Below, in pieces: positions 1 to 7,582 of a stretch of 14,987 nt of DNA. The stretch is from Methanothrix sp. (GTDB lineage Archaea > Halobacteriota > Methanosarcinia > Methanotrichales > Methanotrichaceae). Below the pieces are notes generated by a model. The model was not told the origin of the DNA, searched no databases, and worked only from the letters and a program-made list of their open reading frames with translations. The DNA lies in assembly GCA_012798025.1 (NCBI GenBank), contig JAAZNX010000098.1, positions 1-14,987 of the forward strand, read 5' to 3'. How positions within the stretch are numbered: the stretch's first letter is position 1; every line of letters starts with the position of its first letter. A program made the position numbers and the translations under genes.

Positions 1-1143
1 AACAGAGATGCTGGAGGGAGAATAAGCCAGAGTGTTCCTGCAGCTATACAGTCCAGATCCGTGCTCGTTGTACTCCAGAATGGACCCCTCTATCTCCCTT
101 ACGGTAGTAGTGGCAGATGCACTGAATTTGAACTCGCCTGCGGAGATGGTAACGCTGTTCGTAACTGGATAGCTATCATAGTTAGTGGATAGCGTCCCGC
201 TCGCAAAGGCGTATCCATCGCCAGAGACCTCGCCTTTTATATTTGCTTTGCATGCGTGCCTTCTCGTCTTTACCTTTACTATTATCTGGCCGTGGGCCCC
301 GGGTGGCAACTGGTGAAAGGTCCAAACGTCGTTGGTTCCAGTGTCAGGCGCAGGACTCGCTTCGAGGAAAAATGTGCGCGGATCATATTGTTCGCTCACA
401 ACCACATCGGTTGGCACTAAGTTGTTATTTCCATACGTTATGGTATACGTGATCTGACCCCCAGGACTGACCGACTTGGGACCTTTTTTCATGTCTTCGT
501 CTTCAAGGGGCTCGAAGCTGATTATCTGAGCTCCCAATTTAATGTAATCTATGTAGACAGAGGTCTTTGGCGCATTCCCATCCTTGTAGATGGTGATATA
601 GAGCCTGACTATGCTTTTGCCTTTCAGGCGTTCCTGGCATTCATTCATGCTCCCCGCAGGGAAGGCTTTGTCTCCGTATTTCTCGTAAATCAGATCAAAT
701 CCGTCAAGCTCATTCCATCTGGAGGAGGACATTCCCAATTCAGACCATGATTCTCTCACTGAGCGAAGCCTTGCGTCCCTGGAGCTATCGCTATCGTAAC
801 CACCATCACCATCGCCATCCAAAAATAGCTCGAGCTGCAAATTTCCATTGCCAGATTGAGGATTCAACCACATGCTCAACTGATTCAAATCCCCCATGGA
901 AAGTGGTTCGTCCATAGTTATGGAGACCCGGATATAATTTCCTTTGCGGTCAACTGAAAGCAGGGCCGAGGAGGTGCCATGAAAGCTCTCGTCCTCTGAG
1001 ATGGATGAATCTCCGTATTTTGACTGGCCTAGATGGTAATCCAATTCAGTCAGAGCAGATACCTTCATCGTCCAGATAATTATAAAAAATAATATCAGTT
1101 TCAGAGGAAAATGGTGTAGCAATCGACGGATTGAATCCCTCAT
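1..1143 (-). CDS. Secreted DUF11-domain surface protein, C-terminus beyond window
   Basis: The reverse frame is open from an ATG at 1143 to base 1 with no stop, so only the first 381 residues are visible. The N-terminus has basic residues and then a hydrophobic run (LKLILFFIIIW), consistent with a signal peptide. Residues about 30-210 look like a beta-rich ligand-binding or sandwich domain and contain an acidic loop (DGDGDGGYDSD) that could bind calcium. Residues about 222-300 read like a DUF11 repeat (VSPGGQITYTITYGNNN, then a Trp-x-x-x-x-LPPG turn), a family common in archaeal cell-surface proteins. An in-frame ATG at 1161 is an alternative start; neither has a clear ribosome site. The substrate or partner is unknown. 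It lies downstream of the DRG gene on the same strand, but 269 bases and terminator-like signals separate them, so it is probably transcribed on its own. A possible TATA element (AATATAAG on the reverse strand) lies near 1225-1232. Confidence 0.75.
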   Translation of the reverse strand, partial: MRDSIRRLLHHFPLKLILFFIIIWTMKVSALTELDYHLGQSKYGDSSISEDESFHGTSSALLSVDRKGNYIRVSITMDEPLSMGDLNQLSMWLNPQSGNGNLQLELFLDGDGDGGYDSDSSRDARLRSVRESWSELGMSSSRWNELDGFDLIYEKYGDKAFPAGSMNECQERLKGKSIVRLYITIYKDGNAPKTSVYIDYIKLGAQIISFEPLEDEDMKKGPKSVSPGGQITYTITYGNNNLVPTDVVVSEQYDPRTFFLEASPAPDTGTNDVWTFHQLPPGAHGQIIVKVKTRRHACKANIKGEVSGDGYAFASGTLSTNYDSYPVTNSVTISAGEFKFSASATTTVREIEGSILEYNEHGSGLYSCRNTLAYSPSSISV

Positions 1144-1273
1144 ACTTCTGCATATATACATAACTGTAGAAAAACTATTCGATGAACAGAATGAACAGAT
1201 TCCGATTATCGAATCAAATTTAACTTATATTACTCATAAACGACCTAGATAAGACCTACATAACCTCTACATG

Positions 1274-1280
1274 AAAAAAA
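1274..1280 (-). terminator. T7 run, possible archaeal terminator
   Basis: On the reverse strand this is a run of seven T about 130 bases downstream of the DRG stop codon. Archaeal RNA polymerases commonly stop at U-tracts, so it could end the DRG transcript. This is inference from the sequence only. Confidence 0.35.
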
Positions 1281-1351
1281 GGGTTATTATCTTCCCTGAC
1301 AATCGATTTTTTTGGCGGGCAGGGGAGAGTGGGGACTTATCCTTCCGCCTG

Positions 1352-1383
1352 GGCAGGAGCAAAAATGATGTCCGGCTCCTGCC
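1352..1383 (-). terminator. 9-bp perfect hairpin after the DRG gene
   Basis: GGCAGGAGC (1352-1360) and GCTCCTGCC (1375-1383) form a perfect 9-bp stem with a 14-base loop, starting 30 bases past the DRG stop. No T-run follows directly, so it may be an RNA 3'-end stabiliser rather than a terminator by itself. Confidence 0.4.
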
Positions 1384-1412
1384 AATCCCTCCTGGTTAAT
1401 TTCTCCAGTTCG

Positions 1413-2516
1413 TTATCTTCTCTTAGTGATGATTGAGAGCACATCTGAGTCCTTGAGCTCGTGGTCCAGACCCACTGACTGGCCCGGAAACTTGGCGCTC
1501 TTTCCCCAGACCAGGGCATAGCGGAAAAGATTCACGAAGTCGCGGTGAAGGTGCTCGCACACCGACTTTACAGTGCTTCCATCCAGAAGCACCAGGGGCT
1601 CTTGCATGTCGGCCTTTCCGCCTTTCGGCTTGAGATATACCCTTATGAACCCCAAACGCTCGTAGATCAGATCCTTCAGATCCTCAAGTCCTTCAGTTGT
1701 CGCGCAGGAGATGGGCAAAAAGTCCCTTCCCAGCTCTTCACGGATCTTATGCTCAACTCCTCCGTACCTGAGGTCGAACTTGTTTATCGCCACGACGCTT
1801 GGGATGTAAACCCTGTTTCCTGCCAGGAAGTCCACCAAGCTGTCAGTATCGATGTCTTCGCGAATAGTGACACTAGCATTCACAATGCCGTAGGCACGGA
1901 TGATCTCGGCGATCTCGAACTCGCTCATTTTGGTGAGCTGCACAGTGCTGCGCACGATTATGCCGCCTCTCTTCTCCTGGGTGATGTGAATGTTGGGCGG
2001 CTGCTTGTCAAGCCTTATTCCAGCGTCATACAGCTCGCGCTCAAGAATATCCAGCCTGTAGTTGAAGACGTCTCCTAATAGTAATATGATGTCCGCTGCT
2101 CTGGCAGCCGTTATCACCTCTCTGCCTCGTCCCTTGCCCCGTGCAGCACCCTTGATGATGCCCGGCATGTCCAGTATCTGGATCTCAGCGCCCTTATACT
2201 TCATAACCCCTGGAATTACCTCCAGTGTGGTGAACTGGTATGCTGCAACCTCAGACTTTGAGCCTGTCAGGTAGTTGAGCAGGCTGGACTTGCCAACTGA
2301 CGGGAACCCCACCAAGGCTACTGTGGCATCGCCAGACTTCTTGATGTAATATCTTCTGCCCTGGCCCCCACCCTTGATCTTTTGAAGCTCTTGCTGCGCC
2401 CTCAGCTTCGCGATCTTGGCCTTGATCTTGCCAAGGTGGTGCTCAGTGGCTTTGTTCTTTTGAGTATTGAGGATCTCCTCTTCCAGCGCCTTGATCTGCT
2501 CCTCGATGGTTGCCAT
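1413..2516 (-). CDS. drg: DRG-family OBG-type GTPase with C-terminal TGS domain
   Basis: This is a 367-residue cytoplasmic GTP-binding protein of the DRG family, conserved in archaea and eukaryotes and linked to ribosomes and translation. Residues 1-50 are a charged, probably helical segment. G1 (P-loop) is GFPSVGKSS at 70-78, the switch I Thr pair is at 96-97, and G3 is DMPG at 116-119. The DRG hallmark IIKGAARGKGRGREV follows. G4 is NKFD (245-248), G5 is SCA (270-272), and residues about 290-366 form the TGS domain. An S5D2-like insertion lies between G3 and G4. Length and motif order match the full-length family with no sign of damage. The ATG at 2516 follows AGGATGATAA, a weak ribosome site, and sits about 30 bases from a TATA element. 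It appears to be monocistronic. Confidence 0.96.
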   Translation of the reverse strand: MATIEEQIKALEEEILNTQKNKATEHHLGKIKAKIAKLRAQQELQKIKGGGQGRRYYIKKSGDATVALVGFPSVGKSSLLNYLTGSKSEVAAYQFTTLEVIPGVMKYKGAEIQILDMPGIIKGAARGKGRGREVITAARAADIILLLGDVFNYRLDILERELYDAGIRLDKQPPNIHITQEKRGGIIVRSTVQLTKMSEFEIAEIIRAYGIVNASVTIREDIDTDSLVDFLAGNRVYIPSVVAINKFDLRYGGVEHKIREELGRDFLPISCATTEGLEDLKDLIYERLGFIRVYLKPKGGKADMQEPLVLLDGSTVKSVCEHLHRDFVNLFRYALVWGKSAKFPGQSVGLDHELKDSDVLSIITKRR

Positions 2517-2543
2517 TTATCATCCTAGATGGATGTCTACCCC

Positions 2544-2550
2544 TTTATAA
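2544..2550 (-). promoter_or_regulatory. TATA box for the DRG gene
   Basis: On the reverse strand CTTATAAAG lies about 30 bases before the DRG ATG. A start about 25 bases downstream would leave a leader of only a few bases, as is common in archaea. It is assigned from sequence and spacing only. Confidence 0.55.
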
Positions 2551-2717
2551 GGTATGGGTTTGCTGCTTTTGGCGATGAACAAGGTTCCACGAGCTGCTCG
2601 CACTATAAGGTCGCGCTAAGGGGATGAATCCGCCCGGAGGGAGTAGCAAAAGAAGTTGGGGTATCGGGCGGCTCCAAGCAATATCACGACTCATAGGTAT
2701 TATTAGATTGGCCGCGC

Positions 2718-2781
2718 GGGACGAAAGTAATCAGGGCAAAGGGCTCAGACCTCATCCGGTGGCCGAATCTTCGTCCCTGAT
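2718..2781. ncRNA. Candidate structured RNA with two competing stems
   Basis: GGGACGAA (2718-2725) pairs perfectly with TTCGTCCC (2770-2777). ATCAGGG (2730-2736) pairs perfectly with CCCTGAT (2775-2781). The two stems share bases 2775-2777, so they cannot both form fully. A smaller GC-rich element (CCGGTGGCCG region, about 2756-2765) sits in the loop. The strand is unclear because perfect stems fold either way. It could be a small RNA, a 3'-UTR structure or chance. Confidence 0.25.
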
Positions 2782-2795
2782 CACAGTCTGAAAGA

Positions 2796-2811
2796 CCACC
2801 CTGAAGGATGG
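2796..2811 (-). terminator. Small hairpin past the Cas4-like gene
   Basis: In the reverse-strand transcript CCAUCC and GGGUGG pair (with one U-G) around a four-base loop, 35 bases past the stop codon. The following sequence has only a weak T-rich stretch, so terminator function is uncertain. Confidence 0.25.
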
Positions 2812-2845
2812 GGACTTCCAGCTCCCTCCTCCCCGCTCCTGCAAC

Positions 2846-3562
2846 TTAAAAGAATCTCGAAGCCAGTGAGACCCTTGTTTCGCAGTGATCCTTTGCCTCG
2901 CACTCTACGCAGCGAGCGTCATCTGGTCTATCAGGGAGCTGGCCGTCCCTGATCTGCAGTACTCGATCGCGAATACGCAGCACTCTGGCTCTGTCCACGC
3001 TGTGGATCTGAACTTTGCGAACCTGGCCGTAGAGTGGGTACTCTACCAGTCCATGGCCTATTTTTTTGCCGTATTTCTCGCTCAACAATAAGCTGTAGCC
3101 CGCAAGCATCAGCCTGTCTCGCTTCCAGACGCCGTCCGCTGGCATCTTGCCTGATCGGATGAGCGATGGGACGCCGCCTGGTGCAAGGCGGTCCAGCCTA
3201 CCAGAGAGACCAAGCTTCTCTGAGCGCAGATCAACCTCCACATCGCCAGGGACGAGCATATCAATATAAGGCAAAAGGCTGTTGGAGATCTTGGAAATCT
3301 TCCCCTCCAGTTCCCTGCAGGCCGAATTGATCTCATCAGGCTCGATATCGTAGATCAAAGGCAGCTCTTGCTCAAGCCTTTTCAAAGATCCTTTGAGCTG
3401 GCCTTCCAGATCCTCCTCGCCGACGATCGCGAGCATCAAGGCTCGCAAGAGAAGATGCATCGGGCTGCTCTTATGTGATAGTCTTCCCATTGCATCGAAG
3501 TAAACCAGCCTGGGACAGTGAAGGTAAAGGCCGATGTCCGAAATTCTGATCTGAGATGGCAT
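2846..3562 (-). CDS. Cas4-like PD-(D/E)XK-fold protein with altered active site
   Basis: This 238-residue protein has the cysteine layout of Cas4/RecB-type Fe-S nucleases: one Cys near the N-terminus (C16 in LHCPRL) and three near the C-terminus (C218, C221, C227 in CVECEAKDHC). The core follows the family order, with GRLDRL (D124), then a beta-strand, then a helix (DRLMLAGYSLLL) like the usual Q-x-x-x-Y motif. Cas4 normally has P-x-E-x-K after the Asp; here it is P132-S-L134-I-R136, so the catalytic Glu and Lys appear replaced. The protein may bind an Fe-S cluster and DNA without cutting, or the residues may have migrated. No CRISPR array or other cas gene is visible. The ATG at 3562 lies 7 bases after the stop of the propeller gene, implying co-transcription. 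The Cas4-like fold is fairly sure; the function is unknown. Confidence 0.75.
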   Translation of the reverse strand: MPSQIRISDIGLYLHCPRLVYFDAMGRLSHKSSPMHLLLRALMLAIVGEEDLEGQLKGSLKRLEQELPLIYDIEPDEINSACRELEGKISKISNSLLPYIDMLVPGDVEVDLRSEKLGLSGRLDRLAPGGVPSLIRSGKMPADGVWKRDRLMLAGYSLLLSEKYGKKIGHGLVEYPLYGQVRKVQIHSVDRARVLRIRDRVLQIRDGQLPDRPDDARCVECEAKDHCETRVSLASRFF

Positions 3563-3569
3563 CAGAAGC

Positions 3570-4775
3570 CTATCTCAGCCTATCTTTAAAAATTTTTTCA
3601 ATATCAGACATGTTTCTGCCAGTGCCCTCGTCGCTTACGATGAACTTTGCCAGCCAGGCATCCTCTGCGCTCGGCCTTGAAGGGCTGCATATGCCTGCAA
3701 CAATGTAATCCCTTTCACGGCCCTGAATCGCCGAAGTGGCGATGCCATCCCCCTCAGCCGCCATCTCTTGGGACCACTGCTCCCATCCTGAGGAATCCGT
3801 CTTGATCAGAAGGGCGTCTCTTCCCAAATCCTCGCTGTCTTCACGTCCCGCAATGAGGAAGCCACCGTCTGCTGTGGGCTGCAAAGAGGATCCCGAGCTC
3901 CCTGTATAATTTCGCTCCCACAGCTTTTTGCCCTCCTGGTCGACCTTGATGAGCACTATCCTCTTGCTCTCATAGCCCGATTCACTCCTTCCGACCAGGG
4001 CAAAGCCATCCTTCAGCTCTACCACCTGAAAGGCAGCCTCGTCTTTCTCTCCTCCAAAGGTTGTGTTCCAAACCTCTTGACCATCATCGTTGACCTTTAA
4101 GAGCCAGATGTCATCCCCACCTGCGCCAAATGATGCAGTCCGTCCTGCCACGACATATCCGCCGTCGGCTGTATGCACCGCAGACATTCCCACATCATCT
4201 TCCAGACCTCCGAAGGTCTTATCCCATAACAGATTCCCTTCGGCGTCTGTCTTTACAAGCCAAAGGTCCTTTTTGCCTGTGCCAAAGGATCGAGTATACC
4301 CGGTCACGATGTATCCTCCGTCATCGGTCTCATCGACCGACCAACCGCCATCTCCCAAAGAGGAGACGAACCCTCCTAAAACACAGTCCCACTGTTTGAT
4401 GCCGTCAATATCAGTCTTCAAGATCCAGAGCCTCTCTTTGCCCATTCCGTAAGATCCTGTGCTTCCGGTTACAACATATCCGCCGTCCTGAGTTTCTTTG
4501 ACAAAATATCCAACATCCTCGCCTGACCCACCATAGGCTCGATCCCAAATATGATCTCCCTGGGTGTCTACCTTGACCAGCCACAGGTCGCTGCTCAGGC
4601 CTTGTGTAGAGGTATAGCCTGTCAAAATATATCCACAGTCTCTGGTCTGCTGCAGAGACCAAAGTCCATCTCCGTGTGGCCCTCCAAGCGTCTTGCTCCA
4701 GACTTCTTTGGAGCCGACATCCTGAGAGACAGCTGAAACCATAAGCAAAAAGAAGATAAGAAATATCGATCTCAC
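3570..4775 (-). CDS. Secreted seven-repeat beta-propeller protein
   Basis: I take the GTG at 4775 as the start: AGGTGG (4781-4786) sits 5 bases before it, and a hydrophobic signal peptide (RSIFLIFFLLMVSAVS) follows. A longer frame exists upstream, but it runs through the preceding gene and gives non-signal-like sequence. The 401-residue product carries seven repeats of about 50 residues from W26 to about residue 385. Each has the pattern W-x-x-x-x-GG, then DGGY(I/V)V(T/A)G, then (D/R)LWL(V/L)K(T/V)D-x-x-G; the fifth to seventh are more diverged. Seven repeats fit one closed seven-bladed propeller, probably a binding or scaffold module outside the cell. There is no lipobox and no second membrane segment. 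After the propeller comes a short charged tail. It lies 16 bases behind the small secreted gene and 7 bases ahead of the Cas4-like gene. Confidence 0.85.
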   Translation of the reverse strand: MRSIFLIFFLLMVSAVSQDVGSKEVWSKTLGGPHGDGLWSLQQTRDCGYILTGYTSTQGLSSDLWLVKVDTQGDHIWDRAYGGSGEDVGYFVKETQDGGYVVTGSTGSYGMGKERLWILKTDIDGIKQWDCVLGGFVSSLGDGGWSVDETDDGGYIVTGYTRSFGTGKKDLWLVKTDAEGNLLWDKTFGGLEDDVGMSAVHTADGGYVVAGRTASFGAGGDDIWLLKVNDDGQEVWNTTFGGEKDEAAFQVVELKDGFALVGRSESGYESKRIVLIKVDQEGKKLWERNYTGSSGSSLQPTADGGFLIAGREDSEDLGRDALLIKTDSSGWEQWSQEMAAEGDGIATSAIQGRERDYIVAGICSPSRPSAEDAWLAKFIVSDEGTGRNMSDIEKIFKDRLR

Positions 4776-4791
4776 GGCAGCCACCTGGACT

Positions 4792-5205
4792 TTAGAAGCC
4801 CCTGTCTTGGAACTGGACAGATTTGTCAACCTGAAAGTCGCCACTAAGGAACATGCTGGACTTAATGTCGCTCTTGCCCATCTCGTGCCGGGATGCAGTA
4901 ATCCCAAAATAGCCTTTAAAGTTCGCCTTTGAGCTGGTGCCCACGCCAGAAGAATTGAGTGGGGTCGCATTGACGATCGATGAATTGCTAATTGAAGAAT
5001 TACCTGCGACGCCAACAATATTGGTCGAATTGTTAAGAGAGATGCTGGCATTTAATGTGCCAGTAACCTTCCTTTGATCTTCCTGGGCAATCCATGAGTT
5101 TAGCCCACTCAGGGCCTCTGCCATCTTATCCTCGACCTTCTTTGCGTCTGCACCAATGGTGACAGCTGCCATAAGCAAAATCAGAACTGATATAGCCGCC
5201 TTCAC
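4792..5205 (-). CDS. Small secreted protein rich in N-glycosylation sequons
   Basis: I do not recognise the family. I choose the GTG at 5205 because AAGGTGG (5211-5217) precedes it by 5 bases, the same arrangement as in the next gene; TTG at 5220 and GTG at 5214 are upstream alternatives. The product is 137 residues. Residues 2-19 are a signal peptide (KAAISVLILLMAAVTIGA). Residues about 20-48 are a charged helix, and residues 52-86 are packed with seven N-x-S/T sequons (NAS, NNS, NST, NSS, NSS, NAT, NSS). A beta-like, more ordinary C-terminal half follows (FKGYFGITASRHEM onward). There are no cysteines and no membrane anchor. It is the first gene of the three-gene operon. The protein is probably exported and glycosylated; its role is unknown. 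Confidence 0.7.
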   Translation of the reverse strand: MKAAISVLILLMAAVTIGADAKKVEDKMAEALSGLNSWIAQEDQRKVTGTLNASISLNNSTNIVGVAGNSSISNSSIVNATPLNSSGVGTSSKANFKGYFGITASRHEMGKSDIKSSMFLSGDFQVDKSVQFQDRGF

Positions 5206-5280
5206 GATCCCCACCTTCAATGCTATCTAATATGCAGATGCTCTCAATACAATTTCAACTTTTCTATTTTGCCATTGTTG

Positions 5281-7563
5281 ATGTGGAGCCATGTGGATAG
5301 CATTTATCTCTCACCAGGACATAAATTGCATTTCGTGTACCTGGACTACTTCCCTTACGAGTCCCTCAGGCCCAACCAGGATCGGATGCTGGACGCCGTT
5401 TATGAAGTCGTGCGCAAAGGAGAGCACGCAGTGTTGATGATAGACGCACCAACTGGAACTGGCAAGACCAGTTGCATCAGCGCTGCCCTTGCAGCCGCCC
5501 CAGGAAAGATAATAGTAGCCGTCCGCACTGTGTCTCAGATTGACATCTACATCGACGAGATCAAAAAGATCTGGGACAGGACCCGCCACAAGCCAGAGAT
5601 CGCCTACATGGTCGGCAAGCAAAAGATCTGCCCCCTGGAGAAAGAGTTCAGGAACGAGAGCGTTTATGCAGGCTGCTCAAGGCTAAGAGAGTGGACGAAG
5701 AATTTCATTGCTTCAAGGATGAACAGGAGCAATCAAAGCATCTGGGATCCGACAGCAGACAGCATGCCCGAGGAGGAGCCCGGCTACAGGACCTTTTGTC
5801 CTCACTACCTGAGGAGCCGGGAGGCTTTTGAGCTGAATGGAAAAGTTCATTTCCGCCATTCTCAGCGTGCGCTGGGCGTTGTGGAGGGCCTGAAGGAGAA
5901 GGTTACACCACCAGCCAACCTACATGATTCCTGTCAAGGCATCTGCCCTTACGAGGTCATGAGCCTTTATGCCAAGAGCAGCGACATGGTGATCATGAAC
6001 TACTCCCATGTCTTCAGCCCCGACTTTCAGGATGTCATATTTCAATGGCTGGATATGGACATGGAGAAAGTGACATTGATCGTGGATGAGGCGCATAACC
6101 TCGGGGACGCAGTCAGGGCCATGAATTCGAGGCTGCTCACGGCACGCATGATCGATCTTGCAGAACGTGAGGTGGAAAAGTTCGAAGGGACCCTTGGCCA
6201 GGCTAGGCTGGAAGAGACGCGAGAAAAAGCCTCGTGGAGGCGGGAAGGGATCAGGGTCGTTCGCATCCTTCTGCCAAGATTGAGGAGATTTTTGCAGAGC
6301 AAGCAGGACCGGATGCAAGAGGGAGAAGCTCTCCTGGATGCAGATCTCTTTCGCTCGTTCCTTTACAGCGAGATTGACGATATCGACGAAGCTCTGGACA
6401 ATTTCTCTGATGTGGCCGTCGCGGTAGCCGATCTGAATCTGGCTGAGGGAGACAGGGAAAACCTGCAAGGTGACCTCCAGCCGAGCCTTGCGCTTGTGCT
6501 CCTATTTTTGAGGGATGTTGAGAGGGCCGAAGAGGACGAGTCGTTTCAAAGAAAAGTTGTGGTGACTGGTTCAGGCGGCAAAAAGCATGTTCGCCTGGAG
6601 GTCAATAACATAGATCCCTCGAGCAGCATTCGGCGCATCACAGATAACATCAATGCCACGGTGATGCTTTCAGGAACCTTTTCACCTCTGGAAGCATACG
6701 AGCTGTACTGCCTGGCCGAAGAGAAAAGAGCGCAAAAGCTCAGCATACCAAATCCATTTCCCAGAGAAAACAGGCTTTTGCTGGTCTCTAGGAAGGCCAC
6801 AACGCAACTTGAAAACAGGGACGATGCGGACAATAGAGAAGAGATCTCTGCTCATATCAGGTCGATCATAGAGGAAATTCCGGGAAATGTGGCCGTCTTT
6901 TTCACATCTTACCCGATGATGAACGATTACAAAGAGACCTGCCAGGCATCGGCAAGGAGATCTGGAAAGAAGGTCTGCCAGGAGCCGAGAAGCGCTGACG
7001 AAGTTCCTGAAGTTCTCGATGAGTTCTTCCGTCTTGCAAACCGTGGGGGAGGCGTTCTTATTGGGGTTTGCGGCGGAAAGCTGGCCGAGGGAATTGATTA
7101 CAAGGGAGAGGCGCTGAACGGCGTGGCTGTGGTCGGGCTGCCTCTGGCAGCTTATGATGAGATTCAAAAAGAGATCAATGCCTATTACATTCGAAAATAC
7201 GGAAAAGCCAAAGGCATGCTCATCGCCTACACATTGCCTGCCATAAACAGAGGGCTGCAAGCTGCTGGAAGGGTTATACGTTCTGAATCGGAGAGAGGAG
7301 TTCTTCTATTCTGCGATCGCAGGTTCGGCAATTGGCCTGGGGGCGTCAACCAGTATCTTCCCAACTGGGTCAGGGATGAGATGATATCCGTTGATGCCGG
7401 AAAAGGACGGGAATTGATCAAGGCGAAGATGGCAGAGTGGGGGTCTCAAGAAAAGCTGCAGCTGCGAAAGAAGGATCTGCAATGCAAGGCACAGAGAAAG
7501 GATTTAAGAGAGCTTGCCAAGAGGCTGGGGCTTGGGAAGACCGCTCTGGAAAGAAAAGGATAG
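5281..7563 (+). CDS. XPD/Rad3-family Fe-S DNA helicase
   Basis: This is a superfamily 2 ATP-dependent helicase of the XPD/DinG group, which unwind DNA 5' to 3' in repair. From the ATG at 5281 it has 760 residues. Motif I is APTGTGKT (56-63), and motif II is DEAH (269-272). Motif III-like is VMLSGTFSP, and motif VI is QAAGRVIRS (from about 660). Between motifs I and II lie cysteines C117, C132, C173 and C222 (KICPLE, AGCSRL, TFCPHY, GICPYE) for the 4Fe-4S cluster, with an extra C218. The second-to-third Cys gap is about 40 residues, longer than the two residues I recall in Sulfolobus XPD. A TTG at 5269 would add four residues; neither start has a clear ribosome site. A TATA-like CTAATATG lies about 50 bases upstream. 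The gene is divergent from the secreted operon and convergent with tupC, 19 bases apart. Confidence 0.92.
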   Translation: MWSHVDSIYLSPGHKLHFVYLDYFPYESLRPNQDRMLDAVYEVVRKGEHAVLMIDAPTGTGKTSCISAALAAAPGKIIVAVRTVSQIDIYIDEIKKIWDRTRHKPEIAYMVGKQKICPLEKEFRNESVYAGCSRLREWTKNFIASRMNRSNQSIWDPTADSMPEEEPGYRTFCPHYLRSREAFELNGKVHFRHSQRALGVVEGLKEKVTPPANLHDSCQGICPYEVMSLYAKSSDMVIMNYSHVFSPDFQDVIFQWLDMDMEKVTLIVDEAHNLGDAVRAMNSRLLTARMIDLAEREVEKFEGTLGQARLEETREKASWRREGIRVVRILLPRLRRFLQSKQDRMQEGEALLDADLFRSFLYSEIDDIDEALDNFSDVAVAVADLNLAEGDRENLQGDLQPSLALVLLFLRDVERAEEDESFQRKVVVTGSGGKKHVRLEVNNIDPSSSIRRITDNINATVMLSGTFSPLEAYELYCLAEEKRAQKLSIPNPFPRENRLLLVSRKATTQLENRDDADNREEISAHIRSIIEEIPGNVAVFFTSYPMMNDYKETCQASARRSGKKVCQEPRSADEVPEVLDEFFRLANRGGGVLIGVCGGKLAEGIDYKGEALNGVAVVGLPLAAYDEIQKEINAYYIRKYGKAKGMLIAYTLPAINRGLQAAGRVIRSESERGVLLFCDRRFGNWPGGVNQYLPNWVRDEMISVDAGKGRELIKAKMAEWGSQEKLQLRKKDLQCKAQRKDLRELAKRLGLGKTALERKG

Positions 7564-7582
7564 ATGTCTTCAATCACATGAA

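Larger units (their letters stand above)
2517..2845. other. 329-base gene-free spacer
   Basis: No convincing open frame is present on either strand. The end nearest the DRG gene holds its promoter. Around 2718-2781 there are inverted repeats that could fold as RNA. A small hairpin at 2796-2811 lies just past the stop of the Cas4-like gene. A second TATA-like string (CTATAAGG, 2603-2610) reads rightward with no gene behind it. I see no tRNA, C/D box pair or RNase P signature. Confidence 0.6.

Noticed and set aside
243..452. Small rightward gene of 69 residues
   Set aside because: It lies within the open reverse frame of the DUF11 protein, whose residues match that family.
1545..2078. 177-residue frame opposite the DRG GTPase
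   Set aside because: It is a shadow of a highly conserved gene on the other strand.
2601..2790. tRNA, C/D box sRNA or RNase P RNA in the spacer
   Set aside because: No T-loop GTTCRA pattern, no paired C and D boxes, and no RNase P conserved core were found.
2846..3562. CRISPR-Cas locus
   Set aside because: Only a Cas4-like gene is present; no repeat array and no other cas genes are seen in the window.
4776..5051. N-terminal extension of the propeller frame to a start at 5051
   Set aside because: It overlaps the small secreted gene, reads as non-coding-like sequence, and the GTG at 4775 has a strong ribosome site and signal peptide.
5920..6468. 182-residue frame opposite the helicase
   Set aside because: It is a shadow frame; the helicase motifs on the forward strand are unambiguous.
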